Virus record (IMG/VR): IMGVR_UViG_3300020055_002270
Location: 1-28,457 of that record
Reading direction: 5' to 3' (one strand)
DNA from: a virus
Length of the DNA: 28,457 nt
Shown here piece by piece: positions 1-7,979 of this stretch (the first letter of the stretch is position 1; each line of letters starts with the position of its first letter). A program made the translations under genes and the position numbers. The notes under the pieces were generated by a model. It was not told where the DNA came from, ran no database searches, and saw only the letters and a list, made by a program, of their open reading frames with translations.

Positions 1-24
1 ATCCAAGTAAATTCCGCTGAAAAA

Positions 25-675
25 TTAAATGTTTTCATAATAAGATTCTGCTAATTCAAACTCTGCCATGTTATCAATATCAAGTCTCTCATCTATAGGT
101 ATAGAAAATAAATCACTATCTGGTGTTTTAATATTATTGTATTTATTAAATTCTTCTTTTGAAATAATCACAATACCAAAATTTAATTTATAAAACTTCT
201 CAGATAAATCTTGGCTCTTTGGATGATTTGGCCAATCATAATTTAGTGGTTTATCATTCCTCCAAATATAATCTTTAATTTCATCAGCACCAATCAATGA
301 TTTACCATTATAACTATTAATTGCATCTATGTAAGTATCATAAGTGATTAATGGACTTGTACATTGACACAACATAGAATGTTCTGTATTTGTATTCATT
401 AAAACATCTCTCCAATATGAAGTTATTGGAGCATCTGAACTTGCTAATCCTGATTCTCTTTCAATAAATCTTACATCGTATTGTTCAGCTATCATTGCTG
501 ATTCTTCGCAATCACTATTAACAACTATATCAGCAATTAAACCGGATTCTTGTAACTTAATTAAAGTTAGTAGTTTATATTCTAATAAACTTTTTTCTGC
601 AAATGGTCGTGTGTTCTTACTCTTTACTCTTTCAGAACCAGCTCTTGTTGGAACTACTGCAGTTATTCTATTCAC
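25..675 (-). CDS. CMP-sugar synthetase (acylneuraminate cytidylyltransferase-like)
   Basis: Probably activates a nonulosonic or related acidic sugar with CTP, giving a CMP-sugar for surface or virion glycosylation. The N-terminus carries the nucleotide-binding signature of the NeuA/KdsB family (VVPTRAGSERVKSKN, matching the IPARGGSKGIPxKN pattern), followed by a Rossmann-like alternation and the segment CQCTSPLITYDTY, which corresponds to the family's LQPTSPLR region. At about 217 residues it has the usual family length. I place the start at the GTG at 675, because translation then begins just before the family signature and overlaps the upstream stop by only 8 nt. An upstream in-frame ATG at 726 would add 17 residues inside the isomerase gene. 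It is the last gene of the sugar cassette. The exact sugar cannot be read from sequence. Confidence 0.85.
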   Translation of the reverse strand: MNRITAVVPTRAGSERVKSKNTRPFAEKSLLEYKLLTLIKLQESGLIADIVVNSDCEESAMIAEQYDVRFIERESGLASSDAPITSYWRDVLMNTNTEHSMLCQCTSPLITYDTYIDAINSYNGKSLIGADEIKDYIWRNDKPLNYDWPNHPKSQDLSEKFYKLNFGIVIISKEEFNKYNNIKTPDSDLFSIPIDERLDIDNMAEFELAESYYENI

Positions 676-1627
676 TTTCCCCCCAATACTTTTCCCATGA
701 TGTAAACTGAATTCCTTTATCATCAATGTATTGAACTGCTCTTGGTTTTTCTGCTGTAACTTTGGTTACAAATTGTGCCATATCATGTTCTTCTAACCAT
801 TCCCAAACTAATTGTGTTCCTGTTTTACCATTTACTAATCCTCTATCTGGTTTTGCTTTTGCGGTAAAGATAACAATATCATAATCCTTTGATAATCTTT
901 CTAATGATTCTCTTGAGCCTTCCATAGGTTCATCATAAATTGTTCCATCATGATATCCTTTTGAATTTTTATGAATCACACCATCAAAATCTACTGCAAT
1001 ATTTTTCAGTTCATCTTTGAATCCAATCTCACGAACTTCTCTATTACTATTGTAGTGTGCAATATCCTCTGGTTTATTACCACCAATTGGCGGACAAACC
1101 TTTCCACTACCATGTGTTAATTCGTATTGTAATAATAATGATAACACTTCTGAAGTGTGGTAGTACTCAACTCCTAATTGTACTTCTGATGTTTTTGGAA
1201 CACTTTCAATTAATGGTTTTGCGGTTATACAACCTAACATCATATCATTTGAATAACCCCATTGTAATGCCTTAATAATATCTCTTGAAGTTCCTGATGA
1301 TGAGAATCCTAAGATTAAAGATTTTTTCATTTGAGATTCTGTTTTACTTGATGTTACCATTTTCAACCATTGAACCATCCATTGGTCAAAGTTTGTATCA
1401 TTGATTAGTGATGTAACTAATGTTCCACTACCAGGACATTGTGCATTTTTTGTTCCATTACTCAATCTTGATATATCAATAGCTGCGTGGTCTGCAACTG
1501 CAAGATTTCCACCATGTCCTAAAACATAAATGTCATCTGCTTCATTAAACTTATCTTGTAGTTCTTTCCATTCATCTGAATTAACTACTTTATAAAACAC
1601 TTGGTCAATACTTTCTATATTTAACAT
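668..1627 (-). CDS. SIS-domain sugar isomerase fused to HAD phosphatase
   Basis: A two-domain protein of 319 residues. Residues about 30-180 form a SIS domain of the GmhA (sedoheptulose-7-phosphate isomerase) type: LGHGGN at 36-41 matches the phosphosugar loop GNGGSA, and FSSSGTS at 108-114 is the second SIS loop. Residues about 209-319 form a HAD-like phosphatase: DFDGVIH (213-219) is motif I, with the acidic pair as nucleophile and acid, IFTAK (253-257) is motif II, and YIDDKG (300-305) carries the motif III acidic residues. In the ADP-heptose pathway isomerase and phosphatase activities are separate steps, so a fusion could perform two steps of a phosphosugar route. The HAD part resembles short phage/5'-nucleotidase-type HADs more than GmhB, so the substrate is open. 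It lies between a CMP-sugar synthetase and glycosyltransferases. Confidence 0.82.
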   Translation of the reverse strand: MLNIESIDQVFYKVVNSDEWKELQDKFNEADDIYVLGHGGNLAVADHAAIDISRLSNGTKNAQCPGSGTLVTSLINDTNFDQWMVQWLKMVTSSKTESQMKKSLILGFSSSGTSRDIIKALQWGYSNDMMLGCITAKPLIESVPKTSEVQLGVEYYHTSEVLSLLLQYELTHGSGKVCPPIGGNKPEDIAHYNSNREVREIGFKDELKNIAVDFDGVIHKNSKGYHDGTIYDEPMEGSRESLERLSKDYDIVIFTAKAKPDRGLVNGKTGTQLVWEWLEEHDMAQFVTKVTAEKPRAVQYIDDKGIQFTSWEKYWGESE

Positions 1628-1635
1628 CTCATCTC

Positions 1636-2295
1636 CTACAATATTGTTTCATATAATTTATTTTGGTACTCTTGTTTTCTAATATCTTTTTTATGTTCTA
1701 AAGTTAATTCTTCATGTGGTGGTAAATGAGAATATGTTTTGGCCCCATCAATGTGTTCGTGAACTGGTTTCACCCATTTTATTTCATCTGAGTTTCTAAA
1801 TATTCTCGCTTGATAATCTGGAAAGTTTATCCAACCTTTTTCTGTTACTCTCCAACCCCAATGTTTTATGTGCCAATCTGTAATACCCTCTACGGTATTG
1901 ATTCTTGGAACCCATATTAAATCTGTTTCATTTATAGCTAATATTGTTGGTAATTGTTTGATTAGTATTTCATTTGGTTTTTCATCTGCATCAATAGAGA
2001 ATATATAATCACCACTACATTTTGATTTTGCGAAGTTCTTTAGTTTAGAAAAATCTTTATTAAAATGAAAATCATGTACTTTAAACTCTCTAAAATATCC
2101 ACCATATTCATATTTTTCTAACACTTTATCCAATGCATAGAAGTCATCTTGAACAATACTTTTTTCTCCAACCTTTGATGTATCTCTGATAACTATTACT
2201 TCATCTTCATTTCTAATATGATGAGATAAATGATATAATAAATTATCTAATTCTCTATGTTCGTTATAACAAGTAATACTATAACTAATGGTCAT
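1636..2295 (-). CDS. Glycosyltransferase family 2
   Basis: A GT-A fold glycosyltransferase of 219 residues. The N-terminus SYSITCYNEHRELDNLL is the usual GT2 opening strand and helix (ITCYNE), VIVIRDTS follows as the second strand, and SIDADEKPN at about 100-108 holds the D-x-D metal and nucleotide-sugar site. The length matches short GT2 enzymes of the SunS/WaaE-like type that transfer a sugar to lipid-linked or core glycans. There is no membrane segment, so it should act in the cytoplasm or at the membrane surface. It lies 8 nt upstream of the isomerase-phosphatase gene and 1 nt after an unknown gene, which implies co-transcription. Donor and acceptor are unknown. Confidence 0.85.
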   Translation of the reverse strand: MTISYSITCYNEHRELDNLLYHLSHHIRNEDEVIVIRDTSKVGEKSIVQDDFYALDKVLEKYEYGGYFREFKVHDFHFNKDFSKLKNFAKSKCSGDYIFSIDADEKPNEILIKQLPTILAINETDLIWVPRINTVEGITDWHIKHWGWRVTEKGWINFPDYQARIFRNSDEIKWVKPVHEHIDGAKTYSHLPPHEELTLEHKKDIRKQEYQNKLYETIL

Positions 2296-2296
2296 C

Positions 2297-2821
2297 TTAT
2301 TCCATCTCCATCTTATCTTGTAATTGTGTAGTTTGTGATTCTAATAATTCATCCACCAATCTTTTTGGTAATCTATCATAATCTGTTTCAAGATAAACTC
2401 TTCTCTTTAAACATTCTCTTCTATCATAACTTCTCCAAACATCCGTTCTACCAACAAGAAGTTTAATTTTACGATATAATCTTGCAACATCCTCTCGATT
2501 CCTCTCAAATCTTTCAGGAATATTTGCTTGAATTGTTCCCTCTTTCATTTCTAATGCAGTTTTTTCTCCCACCGCACCACTTATTCTTTTTAACATTCTT
2601 CTTAATTCACTTTTTTTAATTGGTTGTTCTCCAAAAACATGCAATTGTAACCCAATAACATATCGTTTAACTCTTCCTGTAGTTTTTTTGATAAATTTAT
2701 AATCAGGATGAATAATCAAAACAGTTCTTTTCATTCCCCTCTTTTCACCTTTTGTTTTATAGATGAAATTAACTATTTGTCCTGATTCTACTAATGGCCA
2801 AGAAGTGTTCTTTAATCCCAT
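2297..2821 (-). CDS. Hypothetical basic protein
   Basis: I do not recognise this 174-residue protein. It is strongly basic, with clusters such as KKSELRRMLKR and DRRECLKRRVY. It starts with a short beta-rich part (GQIVNFIYKT, RTVLIIHPDYK) that could be an SH3-like barrel, followed by predicted helices. There is no signal peptide, membrane segment or cysteine cluster. The basic charge would fit nucleic-acid binding or a virion structural role, but that is inference. The start codon overlaps the stop of the upstream zinc-ribbon gene by one base (TAATG), so the two are probably translated together. It interrupts the run of glycosyltransferases without obvious functional connection. Confidence 0.7.
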   Translation of the reverse strand: MGLKNTSWPLVESGQIVNFIYKTKGEKRGMKRTVLIIHPDYKFIKKTTGRVKRYVIGLQLHVFGEQPIKKSELRRMLKRISGAVGEKTALEMKEGTIQANIPERFERNREDVARLYRKIKLLVGRTDVWRSYDRRECLKRRVYLETDYDRLPKRLVDELLESQTTQLQDKMEME

Positions 2822-3288
2822 TAATCTAATTCCTTAATGATACCCATCTCTTTACATGCATCTAAGAACTCATATTGTCCAAATGTTTTAGAATTATCTA
2901 CATCCAACATCATATCATGACCTTCATATTTAGAATCTTTTTTCTCTTTATCAGTTAGTTTTCTAACTTCTGCTAATTTATACACCCAATTATTTTTAGT
3001 TCCCTCAGGATATATCATTCCTAATTTACCCATGTTCAATACACTTGGAAACCACATAATATTTCTATCATCATCAAATAATGCAACATCATTCATTAAT
3101 TGTGTTGCACCCAATTGAGCTTGTTTTAGTTCTGGTGAATCCCAAGTATATGATGAATTACTTGTGTATCCACAATTAAAACACATATAAGAACTAAACT
3201 CTTTTTTTGTATCTTCTGCCACTTGTTTATCATGAAAACATCTATCTTCATTAAAACATACTGGACAAGTTATTTTTGTTTCTGCCAT
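2821..3288 (-). CDS. Zinc-ribbon hypothetical protein
   Basis: A 155-residue protein whose first 45 residues form a zinc ribbon: cysteines at 8 and 11 (CPVC) and at 36 and 39 (CFNC), each pair opening a knuckle. The rest is soluble, acidic and without motifs I can name, and contains WFPSVLNMGKLGMIYPEG and a C-terminal YEFLDACKEMGIIKEL helix. Similar zinc-ribbon proteins of unknown role are frequent in marine T4-like phages. It overlaps the next gene by one base and starts 1 nt after a GT4 gene. The role is unknown; transcriptional or structural zinc binding are both possible. Confidence 0.72.
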   Translation of the reverse strand: MAETKITCPVCFNEDRCFHDKQVAEDTKKEFSSYMCFNCGYTSNSSYTWDSPELKQAQLGATQLMNDVALFDDDRNIMWFPSVLNMGKLGMIYPEGTKNNWVYKLAEVRKLTDKEKKDSKYEGHDMMLDVDNSKTFGQYEFLDACKEMGIIKELD

Positions 3289-3289
3289 C

Positions 3290-4573
3290 TTACTCTCCTA
3301 CCTTCTTCAATTTAGGTAATTTTAATTCAACTTTCTGTGGAACTGAATCCAATAATGGTTTAATAAGTTCACTTAACTTATCTCTCATCTTTTCGTAACT
3401 GAATTGTTTCTTACAAAATACTTCTAATTGTTTTGCTTTAATTAAATACTTTTCATAGTTTGTAAAAACATCAACCATACAATTTGAACCATCTTGGTAG
3501 TTCACAGTAAACCATTGTGCTCCCTCAAAATAAATATCACCAGGGAAAGCTTCTTTAGGTACTTTTGTTAAACTTCCGTTCAATAATGTGGAATAATTTG
3601 GATTTAAGAAATCTAAATGTCCACTCCAACCTGGTGCAATAATTGGTTTACCACTTTGAGTTGCCTCCAATAGTGGTCTACCAAATCCCTCACCATGTGT
3701 AAAAGTAATGTGAGCTTTTACTTTTGGATGATTATATAATTCATTCATTTGATTATCTGTAAAGTCTCCATGAACTAAATAAATTGGTGGAAGTTTTGTA
3801 CCCTTTACATCCTTTTTAATCATTCTAATCTTTTTAAGTATATCCTCTCTATCGATAACTGAGAATCCTGCTCCACTTGTTTTTAAAATTAATCCTGGTT
3901 GTTTTTCTTTATCTTTAAATGTTTCTAAAAATACTTTAATCAACATACCAGTATCTTTTCTATCTTGTCCTAATCCACCTTGTAACCAATGACCACAAAA
4001 TAAATAGTTCCAATCTGAATCTATTTCATCAAACACTTCATTAACTTCATCAGAAATTTTTGTAGTGGAAAAATAAACATCAGTATCTACACCCTCGAAT
4101 AAAACTTCCATCGGTTTATTAACTTTAAGTTCTCCAACTTTATTTCCTTGTTGGTCTTTCTGTTCAAAAACTGCCTCATTGAATCCGTGTCGTGAAAATT
4201 CAGAAGTTAAAATATTCATATCCATACGATTCATTCCCTCAACCCATTTTACTGGTGGGATTGTTGATTCAATACCAGCTGTCATACCAACATTCTTTTT
4301 ACCTATTGTTTGAAATTCATTTGGTACAACTAAATGTAAATGTAAATCTGGTTGTCTTTCTAATGAATTTGTTTTTAAAATCCTTTTTGATATTTCTTGA
4401 TGAACCTTGTTATCTTTTTCAAGAGCGTTTTTAGGTGTTACTCCCCAACGAACTGAATTAACTTTTACATCATAATCTAAATCAATTAAAGCTCTTACAA
4501 TATCTCTTGAGTGGTTTCCATATCCACTACGAGTTTCAACTGGTGCTGTTACTAATACTAATTGTTTACTCAT
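3290..4573 (-). CDS. Glycosyltransferase family 4 (GT-B)
   Basis: A GT-B fold glycosyltransferase of 427 residues. The N-terminal half begins with VLVTAPVETRSGYGNHSRDI, an acceptor-domain opening with the GxGxH-like loop. The C-terminal half has the GT4 signature HGEGFGRPLLEATQSGKPII with the E-x7-E pair at 295 and 303, which contacts the nucleotide sugar. It probably retains configuration and uses a UDP- or GDP-sugar in the cytoplasm. The extreme C-terminus is a charged tail, ELKLPKLKKV, that closely matches the N-terminus of the upstream GT4 gene. It follows that gene by 7 nt with a GAGGGAT ribosome binding site. The two GT4 enzymes may work as a pair; donor and acceptor are unknown. Confidence 0.87.
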   Translation of the reverse strand: MSKQLVLVTAPVETRSGYGNHSRDIVRALIDLDYDVKVNSVRWGVTPKNALEKDNKVHQEISKRILKTNSLERQPDLHLHLVVPNEFQTIGKKNVGMTAGIESTIPPVKWVEGMNRMDMNILTSEFSRHGFNEAVFEQKDQQGNKVGELKVNKPMEVLFEGVDTDVYFSTTKISDEVNEVFDEIDSDWNYLFCGHWLQGGLGQDRKDTGMLIKVFLETFKDKEKQPGLILKTSGAGFSVIDREDILKKIRMIKKDVKGTKLPPIYLVHGDFTDNQMNELYNHPKVKAHITFTHGEGFGRPLLEATQSGKPIIAPGWSGHLDFLNPNYSTLLNGSLTKVPKEAFPGDIYFEGAQWFTVNYQDGSNCMVDVFTNYEKYLIKAKQLEVFCKKQFSYEKMRDKLSELIKPLLDSVPQKVELKLPKLKKVGE

Positions 4574-4580
4574 TTATCCC

Positions 4581-6026
4581 TCACACTTTATAAACATTAA
4601 TCTTTTTTCTTGGTGTCCATTTTTCAAATGCTCTTTCCATATGTTGTATAAATAAACCACCCATACTACGAGCACTCATGTTTGAATCATCACTCTTTAC
4701 GAAATAGTGTCCTTTGATTCCACATCTTCTTCTTTCTTCTTTATCCATATCATACCACTCTTTTAATCTGTTAGATGCATCTACCCAATCACATCTATCA
4801 TCAAAAATATATGGTGTTGGAACTGAACCCATTAAAGCTCTTGAACGAGGCCAAACTGGTTTTGCCCAATCACCCCAAGTTAATTCTTCATTGTTTTCCC
4901 ACTTTCTCCAATCATGAAGTGATTTAATTTCTTTGTAATCATCGGATGTTAAGAACTTATCATTGAGTTTAAATCCACATTGGTCTTGTAAACCACCCGT
5001 AACATTTACGATGATTGGTGTTCCTGCCATCAATGATTCACAAGTTCCTAATCCAAATCCCTCATTACTTGCAAGATTCATAGTTACATCTGCAATATTA
5101 TACAAGAAGTTCATTTGTTTGTTATCAAGTTTTTGGTGTGAAAAAACTACATTAACCTCTGGCATTAAATGTTCAATCAATCTTGGTAAATCAGTTCCGT
5201 TATCATCAACTGGTTGAGTGTGCATTACATAAGTAACTCTATCTCTTTTATCTTCAGGTAATTGATTGACAAATTCTTTAAATGCCAATAACGAATCACC
5301 AACCATTTTTCTTCTGATATTTCTGTTCACATATAGTAAAACAAAATCATTTGGACGATTACCTAACAATTGATTTTTAAATTTTTTCATTTCCAATAAT
5401 TCTTCTTGTTCTGTTATTGGATAAAAACTATTTTCATTAATTCCATGTGGAACATATGTTGAATCCCAATCTGTTCTTGGTTTATTTTTACAAACTTCAT
5501 CTACAATTGCAACAGTCTGTTTAGAAATGTTCATAATTAAATCACAACTCTCATAATAATTTTCATTATATTGTGGAGCTGGCCAATCATCCCAAATATT
5601 GTAATAGAAAATTGGAATGTTCTGTCTGATTTCATGTTCCATGTTATACAACCACTGCCAGAATCTTGGGTCTGTATAGTGTAAGATTGCATCTGGTTTT
5701 TCTATTTCCATGATTTGTTTTAATAAATCAGGATTACCATAGCCACTTGTTGGATAAATTTTTAGATAAGCATCTGCAACACCTGTTTCTTTTCTCAAAT
5801 CATTACTTATATCAAAAGCTTGACCTTCTTCAGGATGTTTTATAGCTCCACCAATTTGTACCCAATCATATTTATCAATAGTGTTTAATACTATCTCTCT
5901 GGACATAGTTCCTACACCACTTGACATTCTCAAATCATCTGATAATAATAATATTTTCTTCTTCTCTCTATAAAGAGTTTTCTCTATATTTACCGATTTT
6001 AGTTTAGGTAGTTTTACTTCTGTCAT
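4581..6026 (-). CDS. Glycosyltransferase family 4 (GT-B)
   Basis: A second GT-B glycosyltransferase, 481 residues long. After a charged leader (MTEVKLPKLKSV) the acceptor domain starts with KILLLSDDLRMSSGVGTMSR, containing the glycine loop. The donor domain has LLYVNRNIRRK (basic phosphate contacts) and ASNEGFGLGTCESLMAGTPI with the E-x7-E pair at 322 and 330. It shares the overall plan with the following GT4 gene but is clearly diverged, with insertions near the C-terminus. The leader repeats the peptide found at the C-terminus of that downstream partner. It opens the sugar cassette after a 20-nt gap from the ribbon-helix-helix gene. Confidence 0.87.
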   Translation of the reverse strand: MTEVKLPKLKSVNIEKTLYREKKKILLLSDDLRMSSGVGTMSREIVLNTIDKYDWVQIGGAIKHPEEGQAFDISNDLRKETGVADAYLKIYPTSGYGNPDLLKQIMEIEKPDAILHYTDPRFWQWLYNMEHEIRQNIPIFYYNIWDDWPAPQYNENYYESCDLIMNISKQTVAIVDEVCKNKPRTDWDSTYVPHGINENSFYPITEQEELLEMKKFKNQLLGNRPNDFVLLYVNRNIRRKMVGDSLLAFKEFVNQLPEDKRDRVTYVMHTQPVDDNGTDLPRLIEHLMPEVNVVFSHQKLDNKQMNFLYNIADVTMNLASNEGFGLGTCESLMAGTPIIVNVTGGLQDQCGFKLNDKFLTSDDYKEIKSLHDWRKWENNEELTWGDWAKPVWPRSRALMGSVPTPYIFDDRCDWVDASNRLKEWYDMDKEERRRCGIKGHYFVKSDDSNMSARSMGGLFIQHMERAFEKWTPRKKINVYKV

Positions 6027-6046
6027 TTGTAACCCTTATTGTTTAA

Positions 6047-6244
6047 TTAAAATTTACTTCCACTTTGATGAAGATTTTGATGTTCTAAAATAGATTGCCT
6101 AAATTCTTCATCATAAACAAACTTATCAAGAGTTCTATTTACTAACTTTTGTAGAGAGAATTCATTATCTATCGTTTCATTTTTGAATTTCTTATATAAC
6201 TCAGTTATAACCTTAACCGAAGTTAGTTTTAATTGTTCACTCAT
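6047..6244 (-). CDS. Small ribbon-helix-helix-like protein
   Basis: A 65-residue protein with the look of an Arc/MetJ ribbon-helix-helix regulator: a short strand (LKLTSVKVI) followed by two helices (ELYKKFKNETIDN and SLQKLVNRTLDKFVYDEEFRQSI). Very similar small proteins, with the pattern LTSVKV...LQKLVNR...DEEFR, are widespread in phages and are thought to bind DNA as dimers. It could regulate neighbouring accessory genes, but no target is visible. It has its own leader of 46 nt containing an AT palindrome with TATTTATA and the ribosome binding site AAGGAAA. It lies upstream of the glycosyltransferase genes. Confidence 0.75.
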   Translation of the reverse strand: MSEQLKLTSVKVITELYKKFKNETIDNEFSLQKLVNRTLDKFVYDEEFRQSILEHQNLHQSGSKF

Positions 6245-6290
6245 AACTTATTTCCTTATAATATGTATATACTTATATATAAATATATAA
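6245..6290 (-). promoter_or_regulatory. AT-rich leader element with TATTTATA
   Basis: This 46-nt gap before the ribbon-helix-helix gene contains, on the plus strand, the 16-mer tatatataaatatata at 6274-6289. The same 16-mer occurs in the leader of the sliding-clamp gene at nearly the same distance from the start codon. In coding orientation it reads TATTTATA (6278-6285), followed by TATAAGTA, one mismatch from the T4 late-promoter octamer TATAAATA. I infer a phage promoter or regulatory site; direction and factor are uncertain. Confidence 0.45.
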
Positions 6291-6698
6291 CTAATCAATA
6301 ATAATATAGTTTTTTCCAACTTTTTTTGCATGTTTCAAAGCACTTAATGTACCCTTTGAAACCACACCATTGGAACAAAACGCTACTATTCTATCACTAT
6401 ATTCAATTAATTCTTTGTTTCTTTGATGAAAATACCACACTTGATATGGTTTCCCGTAGTTAAAACTTTCTTTAACACAATGTATATTATGTGGATAATG
6501 TTTCGGTGGAAACTCTGAATACTTTATATCAAAATCTAAAGAGAACTTTTTAGCGTATCCATCACTACCTTCTTTTTGTCCACCACTTACTATTTCTAAT
6601 TCATCTCCAAATTTTTCTTTTAACTTGAAAATAAAATCTTTTATTTTTCTTGAGTTAGTGTAACTCCTACTCCCTATAATTGCTACTCTCATCGTCAT
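6291..6698 (-). CDS. SLOG-superfamily protein (DUF2493/YspA-like)
   Basis: A 135-residue Rossmann-like protein of the YpsA/SLOG (DUF2493) family. Signatures in order: VAIIGSRSYTN (5-15), the SGGQKEGSDGYA nucleotide-binding loop (38-49), HQRNKELIEYSDRIVAF (91-107) and the C-terminal GTLSALKHAKK helix. SLOG proteins bind nucleotide-derived ligands; some are linked to nucleotide signalling or anti-phage systems, but the phage members have no established role. The gene overlaps the upstream unknown gene by 32 nt. Two in-frame ATGs (6698 and 6692) are both possible starts. Function beyond ligand binding is not inferable. Confidence 0.8.
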   Translation of the reverse strand: MTMRVAIIGSRSYTNSRKIKDFIFKLKEKFGDELEIVSGGQKEGSDGYAKKFSLDFDIKYSEFPPKHYPHNIHCVKESFNYGKPYQVWYFHQRNKELIEYSDRIVAFCSNGVVSKGTLSALKHAKKVGKNYIIID

Positions 6699-7119
6699 TT
6701 CTTTTTTGTTGTCTTTTTTTAGGTTTATCTTTATCTGATGTTACAAACTCGTATGTTTTTTTGAATTCTTCTAACCCATTAAGTATGTGTTCAGCTCCAC
6801 CACCATACACCCAACTATATCTTGAGTAGTGAATGTGATTAGCATTATAAATTCTTGTTGGAATAATATCATACCAAATAAAATCTCTTTGTAAATCAAA
6901 AAAATTATTTCTGATGATTGTTTTGAAATTGTTGTGTGGTAATCTATCCCACTTGACTAAAAAATCTTTTGGATTAACTTTATCGTTTTGATTATACCAC
7001 AAATATAATTTTAGATTTGGTGCGGAATTTCCATACTCTGTAAGTTTTTCTATAACTTCATCTTCTCTATCTGTATAGATAAAATCTGGCATATAAACTC
7101 TTAAAGTAGGTGTTATCAT
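6667..7119 (-). CDS. Hypothetical protein
   Basis: I do not recognise this 150-residue protein. It is rich in aromatic residues (LYLWYNQND, DFIWYDIIPTRIY, YSRYSWVYGGGAEH) and ends in a charged, probably disordered tail (KPKKRQQKRNDDESSN). There is no signal peptide or membrane segment. The conserved-looking core HIHYSRYSWVYGGG suggests a compact soluble fold. Its start overlaps the stop of the nuclease gene (ATGA), so it is probably translationally coupled to the Cas4/RecB-like nuclease and could be a partner of it, but that is only positional inference. Confidence 0.68.
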   Translation of the reverse strand: MITPTLRVYMPDFIYTDREDEVIEKLTEYGNSAPNLKLYLWYNQNDKVNPKDFLVKWDRLPHNNFKTIIRNNFFDLQRDFIWYDIIPTRIYNANHIHYSRYSWVYGGGAEHILNGLEEFKKTYEFVTSDKDKPKKRQQKRNDDESSNYRE

Positions 7120-7979
7120 ATCATTTTCCTATCACATAGTTCTGGTTTATTTCTAAACTCACAATACTTACAATTCTTATCTGAAACTTCTTTACGATAT
7201 TCTTTTATGATGTGTTCTCCATTATCATCAAAACAATCATCCATAAAGTTTTGTAATCTGTTTATAACTTTGTTAATACTTGGTTTACCGCTTGCTGGTA
7301 CAAAAGTTTGTATTCTCTTTTGTGGATAAGCTAAGTTTTCATATAACTTTCTCTTTAATATTAAATATTCAACTTCTATATTTTCAATAGCAACATCTCT
7401 TTCCTTTGAAAAGAATTGTTTGTACAATAATAATTGAGCTGTTTTATTCTTATCAGCCTTTTGATATTTGTTCCAACCATATGTTGCAGTTTTGATATCA
7501 ATGATTTTAACTTTACCAGTCTTTTTATTATGAATAACTACATCAATATAACCCCTAAACTCAATGTTTTTAGGTAGTTCATACCCAAGAGACATTTCAA
7601 TCCCTACTAATTCTGTATTCTTTTTTGGAAAGTATCCTGACTTTCTTTTCTTAAATTCTTCAATAATATTCAAACCATCTTGAAAAAACTCTTTCATTTC
7701 CTCTAATGTGATTTCTAATTCATCATTTTGTTCTCTAGCACTTTTGAAGTTTTCTTCCATTCTATATTTTAGAATTTCATTTAATGGTAGATTGTCAGCT
7801 TCTTTGATAGTTTTTTCGTAATAACAAACTAAATATGCTTGAATAGTTTCGTGAACACTCGTTCCAAAGACCGTATAAATATTATCAGTAAATGTTCCAA
7901 GTTTATCTACATAATTTAACTTCCACATATGTGGACACTTGTCCCATTGTGAAAATTGTGAATAACTAATTTTATTCAT
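7116..7979 (-). CDS. PD-(D/E)XK nuclease, Cas4/RecB-like with Fe-S cysteines
   Basis: A 287-residue nuclease of the RecB/Cas4-like PD-(D/E)XK family. Active-site residues in order: H43 in GTSVHETIQ, E127 in VGIEMS, D145 in GYIDVVI, D161-x-K163 in DIKTATYG, and the QLLLY motif near 182. Four cysteines frame the domain: C15 near the N-terminus and C270, C273 and C282 at the C-terminus (CKYCEFRNKPELC). This is the arrangement that holds a 4Fe-4S cluster in Cas4 and AddB. Such enzymes degrade or trim single-stranded DNA ends during recombination-dependent replication. There is no adjacent helicase or CRISPR array. It overlaps the dehydrogenase gene upstream by 8 nt and the unknown gene downstream by 4 nt. 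Confidence 0.85.
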   Translation of the reverse strand: MNKISYSQFSQWDKCPHMWKLNYVDKLGTFTDNIYTVFGTSVHETIQAYLVCYYEKTIKEADNLPLNEILKYRMEENFKSAREQNDELEITLEEMKEFFQDGLNIIEEFKKRKSGYFPKKNTELVGIEMSLGYELPKNIEFRGYIDVVIHNKKTGKVKIIDIKTATYGWNKYQKADKNKTAQLLLYKQFFSKERDVAIENIEVEYLILKRKLYENLAYPQKRIQTFVPASGKPSINKVINRLQNFMDDCFDDNGEHIIKEYRKEVSDKNCKYCEFRNKPELCDRKMI

